Assembly (NCBI RefSeq): GCF_000964465.1
Contig: NZ_BANH01000074.1
Span: forward strand, 1 to 53,709
Length of the DNA: 53,709 nucleotides
Origin: Gluconobacter thailandicus F149-1 = NBRC 100600
Lineage (GTDB): Bacteria; Pseudomonadota; Alphaproteobacteria; Acetobacterales; Acetobacteraceae
Direction: 5' to 3'
Shown here: positions 42,768-50,895 of the stretch, piece after piece
How positions within the stretch are numbered: the stretch's first letter is position 1
Layout of the letters: every line of letters begins with the position of its first letter
Notes under the pieces: model-generated
Told to the model about the DNA's origin: nothing
Databases searched by the model: none
What the model saw: the letters and a program-made list of their open reading frames with translations, nothing else
Made by a program: the position numbers and the translations under genes

Positions 42768-43456
42768 AACGTTTTTTCATCGCTACGCTTCTTCTGGCAG
42801 GGGGCTCAGTCCATGCCTCGACGCCGGAGCAGCGCGGGTTTCAGGTTTTTCGACAGATCTGTAGCTCATGCCATAGTCTGAATTACGTGACGTATTCGGA
42901 TCTTACGGGGCTGGGCATATCCGTGCCTGATATCAAGAGCTATGCCAGTCAGCATCAGGTCCCTGATGGTCTGGATGAGGATGGTGATCCAAAGACACGT
43001 CCTGCGCATCCGTCAGATCATATCGGTTCGCCCTATCCTAGCGAGAGCATGGCGCGAATGGCCAATCATGGTGGCCTTCCGCCAGATTTTTCCAGACTGG
43101 CCCTGACACAGGAAGGTGGTTCTCAGAGGATTATTCACATTCTGGAGTCTTACACGTCGGCTCCGGCAGGGGCCACGTTACCGCCGGGCGCGTTCTATAA
43201 TACGGCTATGCCGCACCTTCATATCGCCATGCCACAACCACTGCATGACGGACAGGTGAAGTACACTGACGGCACCACTGCAACGATCCCCCAGATGGCT
43301 AATGATGTCACCGCGTTTATTAACTGGACAGCACGACCGCACCTTCAGGCCAGACATCGGACGGGGATCTTCGTTCTGGCTTATCTTGCTGGGCTTGCGG
43401 CGTTGCTCGGGATACTGAAGCATCGTGTCTGGAAGCGATTGAAGACCCTTGAATAA
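42764..43456 (+). CDS. petC: Cytochrome c1 of the bc1 complex
   Basis: This 230-residue protein has a signal peptide (residues 1-18), a heme site CSSCHS (about 34-39), and RMANHGGLPPDFSR and NDVTAFINW motifs of cytochrome c1. A C-terminal membrane anchor lies at about residues 200-220. It accepts electrons from the Rieske protein. As in other acetic acid bacteria the complex may feed a cytochrome c pool; here the neighbouring amine dehydrogenase cytochromes are possible partners. Confidence 0.92.
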   Translation: MKRFFIATLLLAGGSVHASTPEQRGFQVFRQICSSCHSLNYVTYSDLTGLGISVPDIKSYASQHQVPDGLDEDGDPKTRPAHPSDHIGSPYPSESMARMANHGGLPPDFSRLALTQEGGSQRIIHILESYTSAPAGATLPPGAFYNTAMPHLHIAMPQPLHDGQVKYTDGTTATIPQMANDVTAFINWTARPHLQARHRTGIFVLAYLAGLAALLGILKHRVWKRLKTLE

Positions 43457-43524
43457 TCTTTTCGATCTTAAGCGATCAGATACAAATTTAGTGTTCCAAT
43501 ATTTTCCTGAGCGGGACGAATAAT

Positions 43525-44130
43525 ATGGTTGATTCATCTGCATTATTGGGCACTCAGGCGCTTTTATGGCTCGTGCTGATTGCAACAGTGTGTGTGGTGA
43601 TCGCCTTACTGGGGCAAGTGCGATATTTTTACCGCCGTATTGCCCCTTTAGGGGCCCTCGCGCCCACCATGTCCGCAGTTAATCACCTCGAAGCGATCGA
43701 ATTAGAAACCGTGTCAGGAGATCTCATTTCTATTGGCGGTATGAATTCTAATGGGAAAAGCCAGCTTTTACTCTTCATCTCTGGTTCATGCCCCATCTCA
43801 CGCAAGATGATTCCTATCGCCGTGGACTTCACCCGTCGGGAGAAGCTGGAGCTGCTTTTTTGCGGTGATGACGCTTTGGATGCCCAGAAGAGCGCGATTT
43901 CCATGCTGGGTATTCCAGAACAGGCTTTCGTCAACGAAGGCATGATCGGGCAGCGCCTAGGCGTGGACCGTGTGCCTTTTGCGGTTCTGCTAGGCGCTGA
44001 TGGGCATGTCGTAGCGCGTGGACTGGTCAACAGCCTTGAGCATCTTGAAAGTCTGTTAGGGGTTCAGGAAACAGGGCACGCGTCTTTGCAATCTTTCATG
44101 ACTGCAAATCCGGGCGCCCTTGCACCCTAG
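43525..44130 (+). CDS. MauD-like thioredoxin-fold protein with CPIS motif
   Basis: This 201-residue protein has an N-terminal membrane helix (about residues 12-30) and a thioredoxin-like domain related to MauD. The active-site motif is SGSCPISRKMIP, so the second cysteine of the usual CPxC is replaced by serine. It lies 69 bp after petC and converges with the mau cytochrome gene, overlapping its end by 4 bp. A true MauD with CPVC is at 45577, so this may be a chaperone-like or redox-limited paralog used in dehydrogenase maturation. Confidence 0.75.
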   Translation: MVDSSALLGTQALLWLVLIATVCVVIALLGQVRYFYRRIAPLGALAPTMSAVNHLEAIELETVSGDLISIGGMNSNGKSQLLLFISGSCPISRKMIPIAVDFTRREKLELLFCGDDALDAQKSAISMLGIPEQAFVNEGMIGQRLGVDRVPFAVLLGADGHVVARGLVNSLEHLESLLGVQETGHASLQSFMTANPGALAP

Positions 44131-44573
44131 TGAGGACAACTCGCCTGAGCGCGGCTTAAAACTGCCGCTCTTAGGGATAAAAGATCCGTCGTTGAAATGG
44201 GATGAGCTCTTAATTCATGCACTTCGGACGCTGAATAGTGCGGTGTTCCAGCCGGAGTGCTCTTTCCTCCAAGCTGGAACAGAACAAAATTGAGGACATC
44301 CGCCAGTTCCTGATCATCCCGGATCAAGGACATCGAAATTCCCGGCACGCGTGCGAGATAGGCTCTTCCTTCTGTAGAGCAGCTAAAGACCCCAACCTGA
44401 TCGCGCAGTACCGGGATAAATGTCCGCCCAGAGATGCCTTCAATACCGTGACACCCCCCACAATGAGTCAGGTAATTGGTCACGGTATGAGTCTGTACGG
44501 CCGCCTGGGCCGCTGACGTTCCACACAACGTCAGGACCACGGCAAGGATCTCAGGGAAGGGGATGCGTAGCAT
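44127..44573 (-). CDS. Monoheme cytochrome c of the amine dehydrogenase operon (1)
   Basis: This 148-residue protein has a signal peptide (residues 1-24) and one heme site CGGCHG (about 36-41). The rest is a small cytochrome c domain with a likely axial Met further on. It begins inside the end of the preceding cytochrome gene (23-bp overlap). ATG 44573 is chosen over a longer frame from 44642 because it starts the signal peptide. It is a likely electron carrier from the quinone cofactor. Confidence 0.8.
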   Translation of the reverse strand: MLRIPFPEILAVVLTLCGTSAAQAAVQTHTVTNYLTHCGGCHGIEGISGRTFIPVLRDQVGVFSCSTEGRAYLARVPGISMSLIRDDQELADVLNFVLFQLGGKSTPAGTPHYSASEVHELRAHPISTTDLLSLRAAVLSRAQASCPH

Positions 44574-45006
44574 CAAGGGCTTTCCTTTCAGCAATGAGAT
44601 CCTTTGCTTTTTTGGGCGTTGCCCGGGCAGTCTTGATGTCATCAGCCGTAAAACCCGGTGCTCCCGGCGTGCTCAGGGACGACACATAGCTCAGGACTGC
44701 GGCAATCTGATCGTCGCTGAGTGCTTTGAAAGACGGCATGAACCCCATATAACTCGCGCCGGAAACCTGAATGGCGCCATGCAACCCATTCAATAGAACA
44801 TCCGCAATATAGGTCTTGCCTTCCGGGGAGACTGCAATCTTGCCAACACGTCCAGTAAGGGGTGGAAACTGGCCCGGTGAGCCAATTCCGCCAGCCTGAT
44901 GGCAGACGCTGCAATTGCTATTGTAAACAGACTGGCCATCTTCAGCATAGGCTAAGGGCGTAGCAGCCAGGATGCAGGTGAAAAGAAAAGCTGTACGTTT
45001 GATCAT
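44551..45006 (-). CDS. Monoheme cytochrome c of the amine dehydrogenase operon (2)
   Basis: This 151-residue protein has a signal peptide (residues 1-21) and one heme site CSVCH (about 32-36). GQFPPLTGR and GFMPSFKALSDDQIAAVLSYV carry the probable Met ligand and C-terminal helix. It resembles small cytochromes encoded in aralkylamine dehydrogenase clusters. It overlaps mauA by 4 bp. With no amicyanin or azurin gene in the window it is the best candidate electron acceptor. Confidence 0.83.
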   Translation of the reverse strand: MIKRTAFLFTCILAATPLAYAEDGQSVYNSNCSVCHQAGGIGSPGQFPPLTGRVGKIAVSPEGKTYIADVLLNGLHGAIQVSGASYMGFMPSFKALSDDQIAAVLSYVSSLSTPGAPGFTADDIKTARATPKKAKDLIAERKALDATHPLP

Positions 45007-45590
45007 GAAGCATTTCCAACGATAACGGATGTTGAACAGTTATAGACAAGGGCACCCGTCCCGAAACACCAGATGATGTCGTTATTCGCCTGCGGACGGT
45101 AGCTTGGCTGATCTCCATCAGTTCCAAGACAGGCAGGTTGACTACAGGCGTCCTGACCGCAGCAGTCCCGATAGGCAACAAGATAGGACTGACCATCACC
45201 TGGATTGAAACAGGTCCCAATCCAGGATGTAGGAGAAGGACGTGTTCCCGGGGGGCAGCTATGGATGCCTCCTCCACAGGACGCGCAAAGAAATCCATCA
45301 ATCGCGCAATATCGCCAGTAATTGCATGCTGTGGGATCGGTGGTTTGTGCTTTGGCGGCAAAAGGCGAGGGAGCCTTTGGAGAAGGCGCTGCTTTTGTCG
45401 GCGTTGCGGCAGACACGCGTTCTACGGGCAGAACTGGTACCAGTGCGCCAAATGTTGCCCATGCCCCCAGGCGCCCCAGCAAGCTGCGTCGAGAGCTATG
45501 ACCGGCAACATGTCGGATCAGGCGTTCCGTGACGCGATCCAGCGGATTGGCGCGCATCTCGCGTCCAGATGAGGGATCAGACTGCGTCAT
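45003..45590 (-). CDS. mauA: Light chain of TTQ-dependent amine dehydrogenase
   Basis: This 195-residue protein has a twin-arginine signal (SSRRSLLGRLG, about residues 32-42) and a Pro/Ala linker. The cysteine-rich domain has twelve cysteines, the number that forms six disulfides in methylamine dehydrogenase. Motifs include NYWRYCAIDG, SYLVAYRDCCG and NDIIWCFGTG. Trp123 (in TSWIGTC) and Trp174 (in IIWCFG) align with the two tryptophans joined to form tryptophan tryptophylquinone; Asp142 and Asp98 match conserved acidic residues. It oxidises a primary amine to aldehyde and ammonia in the periplasm. Methylamine and aralkylamine cannot be distinguished from this chain alone. Confidence 0.9.
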   Translation of the reverse strand: MTQSDPSSGREMRANPLDRVTERLIRHVAGHSSRRSLLGRLGAWATFGALVPVLPVERVSAATPTKAAPSPKAPSPFAAKAQTTDPTACNYWRYCAIDGFLCASCGGGIHSCPPGTRPSPTSWIGTCFNPGDGQSYLVAYRDCCGQDACSQPACLGTDGDQPSYRPQANNDIIWCFGTGALVYNCSTSVIVGNAS

Positions 45591-46176
45591 GCAGAAGCTC
45601 CTTGGTTTCAAAGGAAGAAGAAACTGGGACAGGTAGAGTGCCAAGAATGGCTTCGACCTGTGCTCGGGTGCTAGCGACATCCCGCGCCGTAATGACACCG
45701 CGATTGTCGAGTGCAACGAGTGTAGGCAGGCGCCCAATCTGAAGTAGAAGCAAGAGTTCCTGACTGGTCACAAGCGGAGTGTGTTCGAGGTGTGTTCTGG
45801 CAGTCATGGCCCGAAGGGCTGGAACGTCTTCTTCCCCTATCAGAATCAGGTCAATGTCATGAGCTACCGCCAAGGCCTGTACGACAGGGAGTGTTTTTTT
45901 ACAGACGGGGCAATCTGCTGAAATGAACATCAGCACGTTTGATCGGCCGGTCGTATGCATCCCTCCAAGCGGGAAAGGACTATCGTCCAAAAGCCGTGCC
46001 GTAATGCGCGGAAGGGCCTGACCCACCTGCAATCCTGCAAGAACAGGCTGCTGGCCGATTGGAGCGGTTCGCTCATGGAGCACGCCGATCTGACGCGCCA
46101 GTGCAAAGACTATCACAGCCAGTCCCAGCGTAAGACAGGTCAGCAGAACCGTGGAGATCATGAGAAAGAGCATCAT
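45577..46176 (-). CDS. mauD: MauD, thioredoxin-like maturation factor
   Basis: This 199-residue protein has an N-terminal membrane helix (about residues 1-25) and a thioredoxin fold with active site SADCPVCKKTLP. MauD is required for the light chain to form its disulfides and be stable. It overlaps mauE by 4 bp and mauA by 14 bp. Start ATG 46176 or the adjacent ATG 46173. Confidence 0.88.
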   Translation of the reverse strand: MMLFLMISTVLLTCLTLGLAVIVFALARQIGVLHERTAPIGQQPVLAGLQVGQALPRITARLLDDSPFPLGGMHTTGRSNVLMFISADCPVCKKTLPVVQALAVAHDIDLILIGEEDVPALRAMTARTHLEHTPLVTSQELLLLLQIGRLPTLVALDNRGVITARDVASTRAQVEAILGTLPVPVSSSFETKELLHDAV

Positions 46177-46691
46177 ACGTGGTGTTCCGGCTGGCGGAGA
46201 TGGACAGAGGCAAGGGCAATCAGAAGAATGCTGATGCCTGCAAGGAGAGCCTCGCCGTTCAGGAAAATACCAACGGGCCTTGTCAGGAAGCCTGCGAGAA
46301 GCACCAGAAGGGCCAAGCCGATATTTCCTCCTACAGCAGTCCATGAAAGCTGGCTGTTGCTTCCCGGAAGGCATCCGCATGACAGGGTTATACGTCCCCG
46401 AACGACATTAATGCCCATCACGAAGGCAAAGAATAACAGCAGGAGTGATGCTGCAATTCCTGCCGTAGCCGCAAGCCATCCGCTCCATAGCCAACCCCCC
46501 AAAGCGGCCTGAACACCAACCAGCCCATAGGCAACCGGGAAGGCCATATCGAGCGGGATCAACCGATATGCGGCAATGTCAGATGCAAACCGTGAGACAT
46601 CCAGAGCCTTCGAACTTGCAGAGGCCAGAAACAGAGCGCCTATTATGTTGGCAGTCACCGCACCAGCCATTTGCGTAACGAGACACGTCAT
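46173..46691 (-). CDS. mauE: MauE, membrane maturation protein
   Basis: This 172-residue membrane protein has about four transmembrane helices. It carries a Cys pair CGC (about residue 104-106), typical of MauE/DoxX-like redox membrane proteins. It works with MauD in disulfide formation of the light chain. The start abuts the end of mauB and the stop overlaps mauD. The order B-E-D-A equals that of known mau and aau clusters. Confidence 0.86.
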   Translation of the reverse strand: MTCLVTQMAGAVTANIIGALFLASASSKALDVSRFASDIAAYRLIPLDMAFPVAYGLVGVQAALGGWLWSGWLAATAGIAASLLLLFFAFVMGINVVRGRITLSCGCLPGSNSQLSWTAVGGNIGLALLVLLAGFLTRPVGIFLNGEALLAGISILLIALASVHLRQPEHHV

Positions 46692-47893
46692 TACTCCCCC
46701 AGAGCAACTGTAAAATACAGATCATCACCCAGATGAGGCATCTTGCGTAGCATCGTCCCGGTTGTAGCATCCCAGATGAAGAGATCTCCTGCTTCATCCG
46801 AGGTGAACATCAGTGGCTTGGCATCCTGCGTTACCCCCACCATGGAGCTTGGCTTTGGCAGTTTGATACGCCGGATCAGCTTGTGGGTCTCTACATCAAG
46901 CTCCCAGACTTCCGTTCCGGCCGTTTTATGCGTCCAAAACGTGCCCTGATGCATCGTTACGAAGAGATGCCCTGTTGCATAATGCAAGGCTGAGAGTTGC
47001 CAACCGCCGGGACGCCAGGTTACCGTAAAAGGACTGTCAGCCGCTGGAGCAGCTTTCATTCCTGCGGCTTCCTGAATGGACCAGGCTGTGTCGATCTTCG
47101 TTTGCGCAGACAATGCCGTAGGGTAAACGAGGCCACTATAAGAAATGAACCAGGTTTTGCCGTCAGTCCGGCGTGTTGGACTATGCTCGAAGACAGCATC
47201 CTTCTCTGGGTCAAAGAACGGCTTCGTGTGGGTGACCTCGGCTTTTCCAGCGTTGAGACTTACATTTGCGAGGCTTCCGTCGGCACAAATGGACGTGAAA
47301 CCGGCATTGCCCCATGGGTAAGTCAGGGCGCAGCCCGGAAGATCAACATTCAGACTGAGTTTGTGACTTGCAGTATCTATGACATGCACCGCGTTCGTCG
47401 GTACCATGTCATAAATATACAGGCGGCTGCCATCACTGCTGATGGTCAGATCATTTTTCTTGGGTGTAACGAGTGCCCGCCCAGGAAGGACCTGGTCGTT
47501 TACGATCTCAAGGGTCTGTGGATCGTAGGATGCGAGCAGATCAGCGCGGTCCCCACGATTACCGCGGGACCAGACAGTTTCGCCTACATAGAACGCGCGT
47601 CCTTTTGGGTCCTGTACGACGTTCCCATTATAGGCAGCCTGAACCATTCCAAGAAGCTTGCCCCTGTCTGCATCCACAACATAGACACGCCCGTCTTTTG
47701 CGTGATGTCCCACAGCATCCTGAACAAGGATGCGATGATCGGTAACGGGGGAAAGCTTGATGATATCGCTCTCCTCCGTCTGAAGGACAGGATCGTCGGC
47801 ATATGCGCTCCCACACGCTCCTGAAGCGACGGTTGCCAGCAGAAACGCTGTCATGGCCGCTAATTTTGTTGGGAGTTTAAGCATACGATTCAT
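46691..47893 (-). CDS. mauB: Heavy chain of TTQ-dependent amine dehydrogenase
   Basis: This protein of about 400 residues has a signal peptide (ending near SAYA, about residue 33) and a seven-bladed beta-propeller body with VVDADRGKLLGMVQ, LYIYDMVPTNAVHVIDTAS and LFVTMHQGTFWTHKTAGTEVWELD motifs of the methylamine/aralkylamine dehydrogenase heavy chain. It binds the light chain in an alpha2beta2 enzyme. ATG 47893 follows AAGGAT closely; ATG 47884 is an alternative. It is first gene of the operon and lies downstream of the TonB receptor on the same strand. Confidence 0.88.
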   Translation of the reverse strand: MNRMLKLPTKLAAMTAFLLATVASGACGSAYADDPVLQTEESDIIKLSPVTDHRILVQDAVGHHAKDGRVYVVDADRGKLLGMVQAAYNGNVVQDPKGRAFYVGETVWSRGNRGDRADLLASYDPQTLEIVNDQVLPGRALVTPKKNDLTISSDGSRLYIYDMVPTNAVHVIDTASHKLSLNVDLPGCALTYPWGNAGFTSICADGSLANVSLNAGKAEVTHTKPFFDPEKDAVFEHSPTRRTDGKTWFISYSGLVYPTALSAQTKIDTAWSIQEAAGMKAAPAADSPFTVTWRPGGWQLSALHYATGHLFVTMHQGTFWTHKTAGTEVWELDVETHKLIRRIKLPKPSSMVGVTQDAKPLMFTSDEAGDLFIWDATTGTMLRKMPHLGDDLYFTVALGE

Positions 47894-48118
47894 ATCCTTG
47901 CGAGCAATATGGAACACGACGGTGGCATTTTGTTATGATTTTGCAAAGATCCTTTCCCGTTTTGATTGATCCTTGCAGATGCGCGGGGTATCAATTTAAA
48001 GGCAGATGCAAAGGGCGATCATCCTGAATAGTCACGGGACATTGGTGCGGGCAGGAGCGGAAACACCCTCTCTATTGTTCGGCTACAATCCTGCCGTAGG
48101 CTCGATACCAGCATTTTT

Positions 48119-50686
48119 TCAGAATTCCGTGCTGATAGTACCAAAGAACTGACGTGGTGACCCGCGTTCAAGCGATTGGTAGTCCCCAGACATCGGATTG
48201 CCATTTTCACCCATCATGGAAATATATTTTGAATTGAAAAGATTATAGACGTTGAAGTCAAAAGTGATGTTCTTGGCAATTCCCCAGTTCCCGGCATTGT
48301 ATCTCGCCCCTGCGCTGGCTAACCAATAACCTGGAACCGAGGTGTCGTTTGTGTAGCTGAAGTACCGCTTGGAATAATAATGAACATCGAAGTGTGTTTC
48401 GAGGCCTTTCCACCGATACGAAAGGTTCGCCTTGTACATGAACTGAGGATAGTTCACGACTTTCTTTCCTTTGGTATAATAAATACCATCGGCTGTGGTA
48501 ATATTTCCGCCATAAGTCGAGTGGTTGTAACTGACGCTGTTATAGAGTGTCAGTCCTTTGACAGGAGTTAGGGTCAGAGAGGCATCAACTCCGTTCGTGT
48601 GAACGCTTGTTTGGGTTACGCTTGATACCGGGTTCGTAATTGTACCTTCCGTAGCAGACTGGAGGCGGTGGCTGGCGTCTGCATGATAGCCTGCCAGACT
48701 GGCCTGAACATATTTGTCCGTGTAGCGATATCCAACCGCATAAACCCAGTCACGCTCCGGCTTCACAGTATGGCGAAGTTGCTGAAAAGTGTCCTGATCC
48801 TGGACGGACCATACAGAGTTTCCCACACCATTCGGGAGTACCTGATAAGAACGCATGTTCTCGGCAAGATCAAAATAAAGCTCATGATGGCTAAGAAAGT
48901 GCCAGCTTCCTCCCACGTGTGGAAGGAATGCAGCCGAAGCCGTCATACTGCCGTTTGGAAGAGCATCCGCGCCAGTATAATCCGAGTTATTGTAGTTTGC
49001 TCCACCTGCCGTAGTGGAAATCATGGACTTGAAGCCAGCAGAAATGCGGACGTTTTCCAACGGACGCCACGTATCCTCAAGGTGATATGTGAAGTTGTTT
49101 GTGTGCCATACGAAACCATAGCCCTGCATGAAGGCTTTTCCATAAGTGTCGTACGGGCCAACAGTTTTTAGCGGTGCACCTGTCCCAAGAAGTGGCTCAT
49201 TATACCAGAAGAGATCTGCCTGCTGGTTGTTGTTTTCGAACCAGACGCCTGTATCGATTGTATGATGAGCAATATGATAGTTCAGGGACGTCGTGAAACC
49301 ATAGCGCTCCTGGCGGTTCTGCCAGACCTCTTCCGAGAAGGGCGCGCCGGTGTCCGCTGATGGCGTTTCATAATCAGAATAGGTGTAATAACCCGTCTGA
49401 CTTGTTCCATAAATCGTGCTTTTCCAGCGAAGACGATCCGTCAGCGCCAGATCCAGGTTCAGGCCGCCCGTATAATCAACTTCTGCCTGACCGCCATCGT
49501 ACAGGTAAGGTTCATCTCCGTTGGCCTCAATCGCATCTGAGGTTGGAAGGGAGACTTCGCCAGCGGCATAGGCTGTTGCCAAACCATAGTTTGGATAAAG
49601 GTGCGGAACACGCCAGCCAAGTGTCTTGAGCATTGCAAGGGACGTATCCTGATAGCCCCATTCTTGCATGTCGCTCCAGTTAAAAAATGCTTTGATCACG
49701 CTGTCATGACCGATGGGCTGAACGATTTTTGCGTCTACCTGCTGCTGGAACTGGTCCCCGCCGCCCATCCACTTGCCTTCCTGGCTTCGGGAATAGGCGA
49801 CATAAGCTTTGGTGCCCGAGGCATTCAGCTTGCCGGTATCCGCCCGGATATAGGTGCGATAGGAACTATAGCTGCCGAAACCCTGAGAAATCTTTCCGCC
49901 CGCTTTATCCTTGGGATCGGACGTTTCAAACTGAAGAGTGGCGCCCAGCGTAGAGATGGATGGAACGTCTACGCCTCCTGGTCCTTCCGACAGGACAGAG
50001 CGCTCGATATCATCGGAAATAGAGGCCTGAATGACGTTCAGTCCGTTGTTGCTCTCGTAGGTCTGATCATTCAGAGGGATACCATCCAGCGTTACGCCGA
50101 TCTGATCCATGAAAAATCCACGGACGTAGATGCTACTGCCCCATGTATCGATACCTAAGGGGTCTGTGGAACTGAAGCTGACGCCGGGCAGGCGGTCTAC
50201 GGCTTTCAGGACGCTTGTTCCCGGCGTGAACTGCGCCATAACGGCCTTTGAAACAACGTTTTCAGCCCCTCGTGACACTGCTCGGCTTGCGCTGACCCTC
50301 ATCGTTTCGTTGCCGCCAGTAACGGATGTTGGGGTACGATGCGTCGTTCTTTTTACCGGGTTGGATGCTTTTCGCGTTGAGTGAGCGACGGCTTTTTTGG
50401 GAGATGGCAAGCTTTCTGCAGCATAGAGTTGGCCTGGAAGAACGCAGAGAAGGGCGGATAATGAAAGGGTTTTCCGAAAGGAAAGACGTCGAAAAGGACA
50501 CTTCGCATGGACCGAGAGGGGTGTTCTTTTGCTCACGAGTTCTGTTCCATCTCTTTGGGTGTCTGTAACAACCACTGCGGACTCCCCGATCGGTCTCTTA
50601 AAGAGACGCAGGGTGTTGCCGATCGACGCCAGAGCACATTGGCCTTGAGGCATCAGTAAAACGCTTCGAGAGAAGGAATTTCTCAT
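48119..50686 (-). CDS. TonB-dependent outer-membrane receptor
   Basis: This protein of up to 855 residues has a plug domain with TPGTSVLKAVDRLPGVSFS, IYVRGFFMDQIGVTLDGIPL and a beta-barrel ending in a C-terminal aromatic (SPRQFFGTISTEF). The likely signal peptide is at about residues 65-90 (RKTLSLSALLCVLPGQLYA), so a start later than 50686 is possible, for example GTG 50536. It would import a chelate or another large molecule. It lies 225 bp upstream of mauB on the same strand and may be co-expressed; its ligand is unknown. Confidence 0.85.
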   Translation of the reverse strand: MRNSFSRSVLLMPQGQCALASIGNTLRLFKRPIGESAVVVTDTQRDGTELVSKRTPLSVHAKCPFRRLSFRKTLSLSALLCVLPGQLYAAESLPSPKKAVAHSTRKASNPVKRTTHRTPTSVTGGNETMRVSASRAVSRGAENVVSKAVMAQFTPGTSVLKAVDRLPGVSFSSTDPLGIDTWGSSIYVRGFFMDQIGVTLDGIPLNDQTYESNNGLNVIQASISDDIERSVLSEGPGGVDVPSISTLGATLQFETSDPKDKAGGKISQGFGSYSSYRTYIRADTGKLNASGTKAYVAYSRSQEGKWMGGGDQFQQQVDAKIVQPIGHDSVIKAFFNWSDMQEWGYQDTSLAMLKTLGWRVPHLYPNYGLATAYAAGEVSLPTSDAIEANGDEPYLYDGGQAEVDYTGGLNLDLALTDRLRWKSTIYGTSQTGYYTYSDYETPSADTGAPFSEEVWQNRQERYGFTTSLNYHIAHHTIDTGVWFENNNQQADLFWYNEPLLGTGAPLKTVGPYDTYGKAFMQGYGFVWHTNNFTYHLEDTWRPLENVRISAGFKSMISTTAGGANYNNSDYTGADALPNGSMTASAAFLPHVGGSWHFLSHHELYFDLAENMRSYQVLPNGVGNSVWSVQDQDTFQQLRHTVKPERDWVYAVGYRYTDKYVQASLAGYHADASHRLQSATEGTITNPVSSVTQTSVHTNGVDASLTLTPVKGLTLYNSVSYNHSTYGGNITTADGIYYTKGKKVVNYPQFMYKANLSYRWKGLETHFDVHYYSKRYFSYTNDTSVPGYWLASAGARYNAGNWGIAKNITFDFNVYNLFNSKYISMMGENGNPMSGDYQSLERGSPRQFFGTISTEF

Positions 50687-50895
50687 CGGAGAGCTTTAAT
50701 AGCCGTCATTTTGCAAAGTGTATGAAGATAAAATCGAAGTCGCAACGGTTTTGTTCGTTAAATGGAAAGTCCTTGAGTAGGCTGATAAAACGCCCATGGG
50801 TGTTTAGGATTCAAAACACTTCAATTCAATAGACTCGTCGAACCTTCGCTGTCGCTCTGGTTGCGGCTTTTGGTGCGCCTCAAATGGACTACATT

